Assembly (NCBI RefSeq): GCF_018492665.1
Contig: NZ_JAFVME010000006.1
Coordinates: forward strand, 62,001-126,000
DNA length: 64,000 nt
Direction: 5' to 3'
Source of the DNA: Pedobacter sp. B4-66
Lineage (GTDB): Bacteria > Bacteroidota > Bacteroidia > Sphingobacteriales > Sphingobacteriaceae
In this document: piece after piece, positions 42,089 to 50,114 of the stretch
Layout of the letters: the number at the start of each line of letters is the position of its first letter
How positions within the stretch are numbered: position 1 is the stretch's first letter
Position numbers and translations under genes: made by a program
The notes under the pieces: model-generated
What the model saw: the letters and a program-made list of their open reading frames with translations, nothing else
Told to the model about the DNA's origin: nothing
Database searches by the model: none

Positions 42089-43552
42089 CTATTTTAATTT
42101 ATTTTGTAATACTTCATTAATTTTTTGAGGATCTGCTTTACCTTTTGCCAGTTTCATTACCTCACCAACAAAAAGTCCTAAAACACCTTTCTTTCCTTTT
42201 TTATAGGCTTGTACCTGTGCATCATATTTCGACAGCACTTCATCTACAAAACCGGCCAACTCATCACTGTTTTCCTCTATTAGCAAGTTATGATCAGCTG
42301 CAAGTTTATTTACATCCGCTCCCTCATTACTAACGATCAAAGGCAATAACTGTTGTAAAGCAATTTGCTGAGTGATCTTTTTATTGTCAACCAGGTTAAT
42401 TACATCCGCAAGTTGTTCCGGACTAACCTTAAACGCCGATATGGTTATATCCTGCTCACTTAACAGGGCTCTTACAGAACCTGTAAGCCAGTTCACCAGG
42501 CTCTTTTTATTTTTAACTATAGGCAATGCCGAATTGAAATAGGCTAGCAATTCAATATCTTCAGCAAGCAATGTTGCTTCTGAGGCACTAACACCATAAT
42601 CCTTTACCAATCTTTTAGAAATCTCAGCAGGCAATTCGGGCATCGAAGCTTTTATTTCCGCTAGCCACTCATCAGAAATATGTATAGGTGGCAAATCAGG
42701 ATCAGGGAAATATCGGTAATCATTAGCCTCTTCCTTACTACGCATTGGCGATGTTGTACCTTCCTCAGCATCAAAGTTTAATGTACTCTGTATAATTCTG
42801 CCTCCAGTTGTAATAACTTCCTTTTGCCTGTTAAATTCAAAATCCATGGCCCTGCGGACGTTCCTTATCGAATTCAGGTTTTTCACCTCACAACGTGTTC
42901 CAAATTCAGTAGTTCCAGCTTCACGGATAGAGATATTTGCATCACAACGCAAACTTCCTTCTTCCATATTACCATCGCTAACATTTAAATGGCGTACCAG
43001 TTTCCTCATCTCAGTTAAAAGAGCAGATGCTTCCTCTGAACTGCGGATATCCGGTTCTGTTACAATCTCTATTAATGGAACCCCTGCCCTGTTTAAATCA
43101 ACGTAAGAGTATTGATCGTTTTGATCGTGCATACTTTTACCGGCATCCTCTTCAAGGTGTATTCTATTAATTCCAATTCTTTTTTCTTCACCACTGCTCA
43201 GTGTTACATTCAGATAACCATTTTGACAAATTGGTTTGTTATCCTGAGTAATCTGATATCCTTTAGGCAAATCAGCATAAAAATAATTCTTTCTATCAAA
43301 AAAGTTAAGCTGATTAATGGTGCAATTTAACGCTAAGCCCATTCTAACGGCTTTAGCAACCACCTCCTTATTTAATTTAGGCAATGCACCAGGTAAAGCC
43401 AACGAAACAGCAGAGATATGTTCATTAGGTTTTGCACCAAAAGAAGCACTATCTGATGAGAATATTTTTGTTTGTGTATTTAATTGTACGTGGATTTCTA
43501 AACCAGATACCAATTCGAACTCTGATGCAGAAACTGAAGTTTTCGTACTCAT
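42089..43552 (-). CDS. gatB: Asp-tRNA(Asn)/Glu-tRNA(Gln) amidotransferase subunit B
   Basis: A 487-residue GatB. It phosphorylates Glu- or Asp-tRNA and passes ammonia from GatA to make Gln- or Asn-tRNA. Motifs: VSGLEIHVQLNTQTKIFS near the start, FDRKNYFYADLPKGYQITQ (about 85-104), HLEEDAGKS (about 130-138) and RCEVKNLNS (about 215), then the C-terminal YqeY-like tail ending GLFVGEVMKLAKGKADP. Length and motifs are normal. Its partners gatA and gatC are not in the window, as expected when the genes are dispersed. Confidence 0.97.
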   Translation of the reverse strand: MSTKTSVSASEFELVSGLEIHVQLNTQTKIFSSDSASFGAKPNEHISAVSLALPGALPKLNKEVVAKAVRMGLALNCTINQLNFFDRKNYFYADLPKGYQITQDNKPICQNGYLNVTLSSGEEKRIGINRIHLEEDAGKSMHDQNDQYSYVDLNRAGVPLIEIVTEPDIRSSEEASALLTEMRKLVRHLNVSDGNMEEGSLRCDANISIREAGTTEFGTRCEVKNLNSIRNVRRAMDFEFNRQKEVITTGGRIIQSTLNFDAEEGTTSPMRSKEEANDYRYFPDPDLPPIHISDEWLAEIKASMPELPAEISKRLVKDYGVSASEATLLAEDIELLAYFNSALPIVKNKKSLVNWLTGSVRALLSEQDITISAFKVSPEQLADVINLVDNKKITQQIALQQLLPLIVSNEGADVNKLAADHNLLIEENSDELAGFVDEVLSKYDAQVQAYKKGKKGVLGLFVGEVMKLAKGKADPQKINEVLQNKLK

Positions 43553-43700
43553 TTATAGGCAATAATTAACTTAAATCAATATACGTTTGAGATACAAACA
43601 TAACTATTTATGCGTTATTAATGCAGGTTTGTAGCCATAATTATACTTATGGCATAAACTTTGGTTTTAATATAACACACACAAATAACAAATCATTTCT

Positions 43701-44228
43701 ATGAAAAAACTATTTCTATTTGCGATGCTTGGATTTGCATCAATAATGGCCGTTAATGCACCGGCAAAAGCACAGGTAAATATTAGTGTCAATATTGGCT
43801 CACAGCCAAACTGGGGACCAAGGGGCTATGATTATGTAGATTATTACTACATGCCTGATATTGAAAGCTATTACTATGTCCCTACTCGTCAGTTTGTTTA
43901 CTTTAGTGGAAACCGTTGGATCCATTCTCGCTCACTACCAAGTAGATATAGAGGTTACAACTTATATAGTGGCAGAAAATATGTGATCAATTCGCCTAGG
44001 CCATACCATAACCACAATGTTTATAGAGCTAAATATGGCAGACATGATAATTGGAAAGGTAATAAAAAACATTACTCTGAAAGGTACCGTGAAGATAGAC
44101 ATCATGATAAAGGCAGAAAACAATACAGAGAAAGAGATAACAATAGAAATCGTGACAATAGACATTACGAAAACAAAAGAGAAAGAAGAGATCCCGGAAT
44201 TGAAAGAATAATAAGGCCAAGAGGCTAG
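43701..44228 (+). CDS. secreted Tyr-rich protein with Arg/His/Asn-rich tail
   Basis: A 175-residue secreted protein (signal peptide about 1-25, ending APAKAQ). Residues 30-90 are Tyr-rich (GYDYVDYYYMPDIESYYYVPTRQFVYF). From about 100 the tail is almost only Arg, His, Asn, Lys, Tyr, Glu and Asp (NHNVYRAKYGRHDNW, then RERDNNRNRDNRHYE). Such proteins are common and little known in this group. The basic, low-complexity tail could bind polyanions or metals. It stands alone and ends just before the 44255 hairpin. Confidence 0.7.
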   Translation: MKKLFLFAMLGFASIMAVNAPAKAQVNISVNIGSQPNWGPRGYDYVDYYYMPDIESYYYVPTRQFVYFSGNRWIHSRSLPSRYRGYNLYSGRKYVINSPRPYHNHNVYRAKYGRHDNWKGNKKHYSERYREDRHHDKGRKQYRERDNNRNRDNRHYENKRERRDPGIERIIRPRG

Positions 44229-44254
44229 GCGCTTCATCACTCGCCATCCTTAAA

Positions 44255-44283
44255 GATACACCCGTCATCCTGACGGGTGTATC
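44255..44283. terminator. 13-bp hairpin between the Tyr-rich gene and the heme locus
   Basis: GATACACCCGTCA (44255-44267), loop TCC, TGACGGGTGTATC (44271-44283). It is GC-rich and perfectly paired with a three-base loop. It lies between two convergent genes, as expected for a shared terminator, though no T-tract is present on either strand. Confidence 0.65.
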
Positions 44284-44306
44284 CAAACAATTTGAACTTA
44301 GAGTTC

Positions 44307-44633
44307 TTAATTTGCCTTACTCATTAACACATAAACCTCATTCATATAAAGTGCTTCCTCAATTGCATCTTTAAAAAGTTGGAATTCTTCATACTCAAAA
44401 GCGAAACACATGTCATCATTAGGTGTATGTAAAATCACCCTTTCTTCATCATCTGGAAAAGGCAAACTATTGTTATGAAAGGGCAAAGCCTGCACAACAT
44501 CTCTGAACGAATTAAAGGCCTCTGTGGTAAAATTTAGCAGCAGGTTATTGTGCCATATATAATACATTCCGCATCCAATACAGCTGCTGATTACAGTTTG
44601 GCGTTTAGTACTTAGGATTCTTGTTTTACACAT
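44307..44633 (-). CDS. small protein with Cys pair, possibly DUF6686 type
   Basis: A 108-residue cytoplasmic protein. Near the N-terminus SSCIGCGMYYIWHNNLLLNFT (about 16-36) holds a CxxC that could bind a metal, and a third Cys stands in MCFAFEYEEF (about 76). C-terminal ALYMNEVYVLMS is helical. It resembles a small Bacteroidota family I know as DUF6686, but I am not certain. It is the last gene of the leftward HmuY-S41 unit, 31 bases after the S41 gene. A role in heme or iron handling is only a guess from location. Confidence 0.6.
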   Translation of the reverse strand: MCKTRILSTKRQTVISSCIGCGMYYIWHNNLLLNFTTEAFNSFRDVVQALPFHNNSLPFPDDEERVILHTPNDDMCFAFEYEEFQLFKDAIEEALYMNEVYVLMSKAN

Positions 44634-44664
44634 ATCTATCTTATTTATTAATCTTTTATATCGA

Positions 44665-45912
44665 TTACCTTAATTTTAGCTTTTCCTTAATCATTTCTGG
44701 TTTTACAAACTCCGTTTTACCGGATGAAAAACTTACTACAGGCACCATTACCTCTTTTGCATTTGGTTTACTTATCAGCACCAATGTGCTGGCAAATGCA
44801 AAATCAGGTGCGTCACCGATCTTTTCATCTGTAGCTATTATTTCCGGAGATAAGCCATTGAAATAATCGCCCTCCCCTTTTGCATTCTTAATTTGAAAAC
44901 TCACTGCATACAAAGTATAGTTATCGATCTTGATTCCAAAAGAGCCTACAGGCTTGCCATAGGTCTGCTCTCCTATTAATAAAACATTGAAGTAAGGTTT
45001 TAAAGCATTAATCAGGAGTTCGCTTGCCGATGCAGTTCCGCCATTAACCAGAAAGTAAAGGTTGGTTATGGTGTTCAGTTGCCCTGCATTTTTAAACAAA
45101 AAGGTATTACCTACAACTGAAAAATCTACATCGGCATAAGTTGCCCTACGACCATTGATAAATACCGGTTGATTATTTTCATCGAGATAAGGTTGTTTTT
45201 TTAAGATACTGACATTACCTGCCTGCATCTCACTATTAAAATGCTCGGTATACATCACTTTGTCATTCATAGCTGGCACAGCGATCAGATTGGCCAGATA
45301 TTGAGCTGTTTCTACGTAGCCACCAGGATTATTACGCAAATCAACGATCAAAGAAGTAATTCCGGAAGAGGAGAACGCAGAAAAGGCTTCATTCAGAGGA
45401 ACTGAAAGTTCACTTAAATGCGGAAACTGACTGATTTTCAAGTACCCAAAACTCCCAGACACCAATGCTGAAACTGTGGTTGACTCACTGTAATTTAATG
45501 CAGCCTTAAGTCCGATACCATTACTTTCATCCGCTAAATAACTATACTTAGACAACCCCGACAAAGCTGTTTTTTCGTAAGGATGAAGCGTAAGAGGGTT
45601 TATTTTGTACTGACTAATATCATAAAGTTCTTTCTTAAAATTCAGTAGTTCTGAATTTGCAGTGATGTATTTGCGTGGATTGAAAACATCGTACTTAGGC
45701 AGTACATCATTCCACAAATAAGTGTGTTTGGTATAAAGATAAATTGAATCCAATATCAGTTGTTCGCGTGTGCCATCTCTTGGTGTTTCGTTTTTTTCAT
45801 CATCAGATAAAGCGGATTTCTTACACGCAACAAGGCTGCCGGCAAATATTGCCAGCAGCATGTAAATAAAATAGAAATGGTGTTTATAAAGCCCCAAGTT
45901 TCTTATACTCAA
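44665..45912 (-). CDS. S41-family C-terminal-processing-like peptidase lipoprotein
   Basis: A 415-residue lipoprotein (Cys30 in SLVAC). The S41 catalytic part has SGSFGYLKISQF, SLIVDLRNNPGGYVETAQYLAN (about 190-210), NGGTASASELLINALKPYF (catalytic Ser, about 300) and GEQTYGKPVGS (Lys of the dyad, about 330). No clear PDZ domain is seen. Its start overlaps the end of the HmuY-like gene by 29 bases, so translation is coupled. A membrane-anchored protease in a heme locus could cleave hemoproteins to free heme; that is inference. Confidence 0.85.
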   Translation of the reverse strand: MSIRNLGLYKHHFYFIYMLLAIFAGSLVACKKSALSDDEKNETPRDGTREQLILDSIYLYTKHTYLWNDVLPKYDVFNPRKYITANSELLNFKKELYDISQYKINPLTLHPYEKTALSGLSKYSYLADESNGIGLKAALNYSESTTVSALVSGSFGYLKISQFPHLSELSVPLNEAFSAFSSSGITSLIVDLRNNPGGYVETAQYLANLIAVPAMNDKVMYTEHFNSEMQAGNVSILKKQPYLDENNQPVFINGRRATYADVDFSVVGNTFLFKNAGQLNTITNLYFLVNGGTASASELLINALKPYFNVLLIGEQTYGKPVGSFGIKIDNYTLYAVSFQIKNAKGEGDYFNGLSPEIIATDEKIGDAPDFAFASTLVLISKPNAKEVMVPVVSFSSGKTEFVKPEMIKEKLKLR

Positions 45913-46732
45913 ATTTCAACCATGAATAATCAGCAGGAGGATTTGCTGTGTTATCTCCAGGTTCATAAGGAGCTCCATTTTTGTATACATTGATCATATG
46001 TAAAGCATAAACATCGCCCGTTGCATCCAACACGAGAATAGTACGGTTTGTGGTAGCCAAAACTTCATGATTGGTGAAATAATAATTAAACCATCCGGTT
46101 GTAGCTCCTGTTGCAGAATAATCATATGATGTTACCATGCGGTTATAGCCAAATGGAAATGCAGCTATTGTTTTTGCCTTAGTACCATCGTTCCATACAG
46201 ATGCAGCATAACCTTTAACAGTCGAGAAAGCTTCATCTACATATTTAACTTCTGAACCTTGCAAGCTGTTCGTATTTCTATTAATATAGGCATTACCTGT
46301 ACTTGAGAAAGATATATCCCATACGTTATTTGATGGAGGAGTATCTTTTGTTGCCCCCTTTTTATTATCATTGTCACTAAGGTCAAAATAATAAGTTCCA
46401 TTAGGGATATGGTTACCTACACCATCATAAATACCCTGAGACACAAAATAGTTCTTAATCGTATAAATATTACCCGTTGAACTAAGTTCAACCGTTCCGG
46501 TTGCATTAGTTAAATTCAGTGCTGATCCTCCTGCTGTAGGTGCAAGTGCTTTTTCAGAGTTCAATTTTAACTCCGGAGAAGCAGTTTCGCTGCCTTCTTT
46601 TTTACAAGAGGTTAATACCGAACTAACGGCTATGCTCGTCATTACTCCAAAAAGGATTATTTTTTTACTAAATTTGCTGCCTGATAGCAGGGAATTGCCT
46701 TGACGTACTACGTCTGATTTGTAATTGTTCAT
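45884..46732 (-). CDS. HmuY-like heme-binding lipoprotein (1, paired with S41 protease)
   Basis: A 282-residue lipoprotein with a long N-region and Cys43 in the lipobox. HmuY family marks: NVWDISFSSTGNAYINRNT (about 134-152), TTGWFNYYFTNHEVLATTNRT and VYALHMINVYKNGAPYEPG near the C-terminus. Candidate axial ligands are the His of TNHE and of ALHM, but the alignment to the P. gingivalis His pair is not certain. This is the most divergent of six HmuY proteins here. It begins a unit with its own weak Fur-like site just before the ATG (46733). Confidence 0.8.
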   Translation of the reverse strand: MNNYKSDVVRQGNSLLSGSKFSKKIILFGVMTSIAVSSVLTSCKKEGSETASPELKLNSEKALAPTAGGSALNLTNATGTVELSSTGNIYTIKNYFVSQGIYDGVGNHIPNGTYYFDLSDNDNKKGATKDTPPSNNVWDISFSSTGNAYINRNTNSLQGSEVKYVDEAFSTVKGYAASVWNDGTKAKTIAAFPFGYNRMVTSYDYSATGATTGWFNYYFTNHEVLATTNRTILVLDATGDVYALHMINVYKNGAPYEPGDNTANPPADYSWLKFEYKKLGAL

Positions 46733-46755
46733 CTTAAAAGAATGATTTTTAGGAT
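46733..46755. promoter_or_regulatory. weak Fur/PerR-like site before HmuY (1)
   Basis: The core AAAGAATGATTTTTA (46737-46751) matches 12 of 15 positions of the core TTAGAATGATTTTAA seen at 49302-49324. The outer TTATTT/AAATAA arms are missing. Position, right before the ATG, is like that of the strong site. Confidence 0.35.
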
Positions 46756-46905
46756 TAAATGATTAATTAATTGAAAGCAATACCGCTTTGGTATCACAGG
46801 TCATAAAGCTGGGGTAGTTAATTCTGCGAAAATTGATTATCCCACCTTTACGGCATTTCGGCTTATTCAAAGCCTGTTTCAGACCGGGCCCTGGCCTAAA
46901 ATTTC
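46756..46905. other. 150-bp non-coding gap with GC-rich patches
   Basis: This gap between two leftward HmuY genes is GC-richer than other gaps (GACCGGGCCCTGGCC at 46881-46895) and holds several short hairpins, among them ATACC/GGTAT at its lower end. No known riboswitch consensus fits. It contains CATTTCGG (46854-46861), part of the AraC-type element seen upstream of the other heme units. Confidence 0.35.
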
Positions 46906-47634
46906 TTATTTAGTTTTCAAATCTTTACTGCCAGCCTTACTAATGAAATAACGGAAGCTGAGATAACCTTTACTCGAATTAGGGCTATTCTTTTCAGGTG
47001 CGTTATTATAAGTGTTAATCATCTGAAACTTAACATAACGACCATCGGTAAGTTTAAAAATCGAATAGTTATTGGTATAAGGGACAAGATGTGTCGGTTC
47101 CTTATCAACATTAAGACTATAATAAGCCCAGTAGAATGGAAATTGATTATAATCCTTTATGTTTTCTCCAGCTGTACCTATTACATTATAATCATCATAA
47201 TCAGTATCGAAGTTCAAAGCAGCCGGAGCCTCAGTCACCTCCTCAAATTTTCCGAAAAAAGATTTCAAATATACTCTGGCAGGGCTTTCATGGAATGGAG
47301 ATTCCTCATCAGACGTAATACCATTATTTGCAGATATTACACTTACTTCTCTTGCTTGAAATCCGAAATCCCAGTCTCCGGTTTTTACTTTACCTACGTC
47401 CACAAAATCCATTTTGTCAAAAGAAAATAAGGTCCATTTTCTTCTGTTTGCCGCTGTAGTATCTGGAATAGGTAATTGGGTAACTTCAATTACTCCGTTA
47501 TTGTACTTTTTAATATATTTTGATACTTGTGTAAAATCAGCTACTTTTTCTGGTTCAGTAGCTTTATCTTTTTTACATGCACTAAAAGCTATTCCTAAAA
47601 CTGTTAATGCTAAAATGGTTTGTTTAAAGTTCAT
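46906..47634 (-). CDS. HmuY-like lipoprotein (2)
   Basis: A 242-residue lipoprotein (Cys20, FSAC). HmuY marks are GDWDFGFQAREVSVISANNG (about 84-103) and GRYVKFQMINTYNNAPEKNS near the end, with SYLSFRYFI-type closing strands. HESPARVYLKSFFG and PTHLVPYTNNY offer His candidates for heme. It is the last of three tandem HmuY genes; the preceding one ends 12 bases upstream. Confidence 0.82.
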   Translation of the reverse strand: MNFKQTILALTVLGIAFSACKKDKATEPEKVADFTQVSKYIKKYNNGVIEVTQLPIPDTTAANRRKWTLFSFDKMDFVDVGKVKTGDWDFGFQAREVSVISANNGITSDEESPFHESPARVYLKSFFGKFEEVTEAPAALNFDTDYDDYNVIGTAGENIKDYNQFPFYWAYYSLNVDKEPTHLVPYTNNYSIFKLTDGRYVKFQMINTYNNAPEKNSPNSSKGYLSFRYFISKAGSKDLKTK

Positions 47635-47646
47635 TTTTCTTTTTAA

Positions 47647-48477
47647 TTATCTTGTTTTTATTATTCTGTTATTGGGAGTTTCTTGTATGTAGTATCTAAA
47701 ATTGTAATAGGGAGCCTGGAATTCGTATTTATCATTTACAACCAGAGGGTTAGTCCTATAAAGATTTACCAATTGGAACTTAACATAACGGCCGTCTTTT
47801 AGTCGAAACACAATACTCCTATCTTTATAAGGCCTCAGAATATGATCACTCAGCCTATAAATCCCCCAACCATCTACACTTGGGTTCTCTTCCATCTCTA
47901 TTTCAACTGCAGTGCGAAGCATTGTTTTATCTAGCGCCTCGTCAAGCTCATCAAATGGGGTGCGATAAACACGAAGCTTACCCAGATCACCTTCAGAGTC
48001 TATATCACCATCAGTGATTACATAAGCGCTGTAGATGTCATAAAATTTGATGTGCCATGGAGCAGTCCCGACCTGAGTAGCTTCCTTTTTAACATTATGA
48101 CGCTTATCAAAATTAAAGTAGAAGGGTTCAAAACCTGCTGCACCTTCTGCAGCATTACCTTGGGTACCAGGCCAGTCCACCACGTAAACTACTTTAAATT
48201 TCTCATCGTAATAAACATAGCCCTTGCCTTGTTTCGTTTGAAAGTTAGCTTTATCGTAGATAAGTTTTCCGTTGGCATCTTTGTAAGGAATGACCTGACT
48301 ATAACTATAAGTAGTATCCTGTATTTTTACCGCACGTGCCGGAACCCAATTGGTTCCTGCCACTTTAGCAGTATCGGTACCAGCAGGTACATCTGGTGTT
48401 TCAGGCTTATCTTTTGAGCAGCCTATAACTACAGCACTGCACACTAAAACTGCCAGCATTATTTTTTTTTGTTTCAT
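47647..48477 (-). CDS. HmuY-like lipoprotein (3)
   Basis: A 276-residue lipoprotein (Cys20, VIGC). HmuY marks: APWHIKFYDIYSAYVITDGD (about 142-161), where His replaces the Asp of the usual WDIAF, and WGIYRLSDHILRPYKDRSIVFRLKDGRYVKFQLVNLY in two pieces near 205-245. It carries an extra N-terminal region of about 100 residues not found in its neighbours. It starts 2 bases after HmuY (4) ends. Confidence 0.78.
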   Translation of the reverse strand: MKQKKIMLAVLVCSAVVIGCSKDKPETPDVPAGTDTAKVAGTNWVPARAVKIQDTTYSYSQVIPYKDANGKLIYDKANFQTKQGKGYVYYDEKFKVVYVVDWPGTQGNAAEGAAGFEPFYFNFDKRHNVKKEATQVGTAPWHIKFYDIYSAYVITDGDIDSEGDLGKLRVYRTPFDELDEALDKTMLRTAVEIEMEENPSVDGWGIYRLSDHILRPYKDRSIVFRLKDGRYVKFQLVNLYRTNPLVVNDKYEFQAPYYNFRYYIQETPNNRIIKTR

Positions 48478-48479
48478 TT

Positions 48480-49298
48480 TCAGTTAATTGCTTTGGTAAA
48501 ATCTTTTGATCCGTTTTTCAGGATGGTATATTTAAAGGAGATATAGGGTGCTTCTGATTTCAGTGTAGGACTTAAAGGACTATCTTTATAAAAGCTGTAA
48601 ATGATAAGCTTAGCATAATTTCCTTTAGCAGTTTTAACAACAATAGGTCTTGGCAGATTATACACAATATGTGCTCTTTCTTTATCTCCCGGAAACATGG
48701 CCCCATAAAAGTCATAAAACGCATAGCCCACTCCACTACCAAGAAAATAATCAAGCGTTAAAAATCCTTTTGAAAGTAGTTGATTATCATTGATGGAAAC
48801 CGTTTTAACATTGCTGTAAGCTTCGTCAAGTAGGGTTTTAGAAATAGGTACCTGTAGGGGTCTTTGCTTTTCTGAGTCGTAATATTTCGTTTCAACAGTA
48901 GGATCGGTAACCAAAAATAATCCGCCACGAGCCGGACTGCCATAACCCGGTCCCTTGTTACCATTATCAAACACTATTTCACCGTGATTGGCCCAAATAC
49001 TGCTATTGTATATCCCGGTAAAAGCAATATCCCATTTATCTGTATTGGCATATTCGGCAGGTATAACCCGTCCATCTTCAAGACTATAAAATACAGGCTT
49101 AAAGTTGCCATCGCCAGTTGTCATTTTTGCTTCAGTATCTCCTTTAAGGATAACATTGTACTCCCCACTTGCAACTACTGTAATAGCTGACAAAGCTGGC
49201 AGTTCCTTTTCAGGAACAACATCATTGCTTTTAGAGCAACCTAGCAACAAACCGATTGCAAGTGCACTGAGGGCTGAGAGGTGATTTTTCATTAACAT
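48480..49298 (-). CDS. HmuY-like lipoprotein (4), first of a three-gene unit
   Basis: A 272-residue lipoprotein (Cys21, LLGC; the ATG two codons later would also serve). TDKWDIAFTGIYNSSIWANHG (about 86-106) is a clear HmuY core, and VGYAFYDFYGAMFPGDKERAH with KTAKGNYAKLIIYSFYKDSP follow the family order. It leads the unit that also holds HmuY (3) and (2). A strong Fur-like palindrome begins 3 bases before the ATG and an AraC-type element stands 70 bases further up. Confidence 0.85.
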   Translation of the reverse strand: MLMKNHLSALSALAIGLLLGCSKSNDVVPEKELPALSAITVVASGEYNVILKGDTEAKMTTGDGNFKPVFYSLEDGRVIPAEYANTDKWDIAFTGIYNSSIWANHGEIVFDNGNKGPGYGSPARGGLFLVTDPTVETKYYDSEKQRPLQVPISKTLLDEAYSNVKTVSINDNQLLSKGFLTLDYFLGSGVGYAFYDFYGAMFPGDKERAHIVYNLPRPIVVKTAKGNYAKLIIYSFYKDSPLSPTLKSEAPYISFKYTILKNGSKDFTKAIN

Positions 49299-49301
49299 TA
49301 G

Positions 49302-49324
49302 TTATTTAGAATGATTTTAAATAA
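49302..49324. promoter_or_regulatory. Fur/PerR-type 23-bp palindrome before HmuY (4)
   Basis: The dyad has arms TTATTTAGAAT and ATTTTAAATAA around one G, with one mismatch. The core TTAGAATGATTTTAA has the 7-1-7 form of Fur, PerR and Zur boxes. Near-identical sites precede the TonB receptor gene and the ABC operon. Confidence 0.7.
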
Positions 49325-49370
49325 TAGCAAATATGACAACAATCTTCCAGAGTAGAGCGTACAATCTCTT

Positions 49371-49403
49371 ACCATTTCGGGATAAAAATTACGTTAATGG
49401 GAT
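49371..49403 (-). promoter_or_regulatory. candidate AraC operator, upstream copy of a 20-bp direct repeat
   Basis: ACCATTTCGGGAT (49371-49383), five bases, TTACG (49389-49393), five bases, GGGAT (49399-49403). The same sequence with the same spacing occurs at 56978-57010. GGGAT recurs after 20 bases, the spacing expected of an AraC-family dimer site. It stands about 70 bases before the HmuY (4) start. Confidence 0.6.
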
Positions 49404-49426
49404 TTTAAGCTGGAGGCTAATTTGAT

Positions 49427-50083
49427 TTAATTAGTACTCAAATTTCTGCTGCCATCTGCCTGCAAATAGTATCTGAAGGTAAAATAAGGGGCTGGCCAGT
49501 TTAAATCGCTCACTGTTGCAGGTGCGCCTTTATACATACTAACCATTTCCAGTTTAGCATACTTGCCCTCAGCTGTTCTGATTACAAAAGTTCTGTTCTT
49601 TACGGGTACCGCGATGTGAGTTTTAAGGTCATAAAAGAACCAGCCAACACCGTTTCCTGCATCCCAACCGAAATTCGGGATACCGTTTGCGATAAACTCG
49701 TTATCGGATGGAGCCTGTGTTACTTTATCATAGGCTTTTTCTACAATAATGATCCGACCTGCACCTGTGCCTCCATATCCCGGACTTACAGTTACCTGTC
49801 CATTATTAGCAACTATCAGCGAATTATATTCCTTGGTAAATGCAATGTCCCATTCGGTGGTTAGCTTTTTAGAGGGATCTATTTTAGTTCCTGTGTTCAG
49901 ACTGAAGTAAAATGTTTCAAACTCTTTTCCACTCCCCACGGTATTGCCAACATCTCCGGCCAAGTCTTTAACTACTGTACTTTTATTATCATTTAGATCT
50001 GGTTTTACTTCCTCTTTGGTGCATGAGACAAAAGTGATCAGCGGAATAAACAGCATTATTAATTGATATTTTATAGTTTTCAT
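49427..50083 (-). CDS. HmuY-like lipoprotein (5)
   Basis: A 218-residue lipoprotein (Cys21, FVSC). EWDIAFTKEYNSLIVANNG (about 81-99), GVGWFFYDLKTHIAVPVKNRT and IRTAEGKYAKLEMVSMYKGAP keep the family order closely; the closing strands are YFTFRYYLQ. The His of KTHIAV is a possible heme ligand. It is the last gene of the receptor-led unit, 31 bases after the AraC gene, and is very close in pattern to (4) and (6). Confidence 0.88.
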   Translation of the reverse strand: MKTIKYQLIMLFIPLITFVSCTKEEVKPDLNDNKSTVVKDLAGDVGNTVGSGKEFETFYFSLNTGTKIDPSKKLTTEWDIAFTKEYNSLIVANNGQVTVSPGYGGTGAGRIIIVEKAYDKVTQAPSDNEFIANGIPNFGWDAGNGVGWFFYDLKTHIAVPVKNRTFVIRTAEGKYAKLEMVSMYKGAPATVSDLNWPAPYFTFRYYLQADGSRNLSTN

Positions 50084-50114
50084 AGATTCAGTATTAACAG
50101 TTTTAGGTAGTTAT

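Noticed and set aside
46756..46905. Cobalamin, TPP or SAM riboswitch in the gap between HmuY genes
   Set aside because: None of the conserved boxes of these riboswitches is present on either strand.
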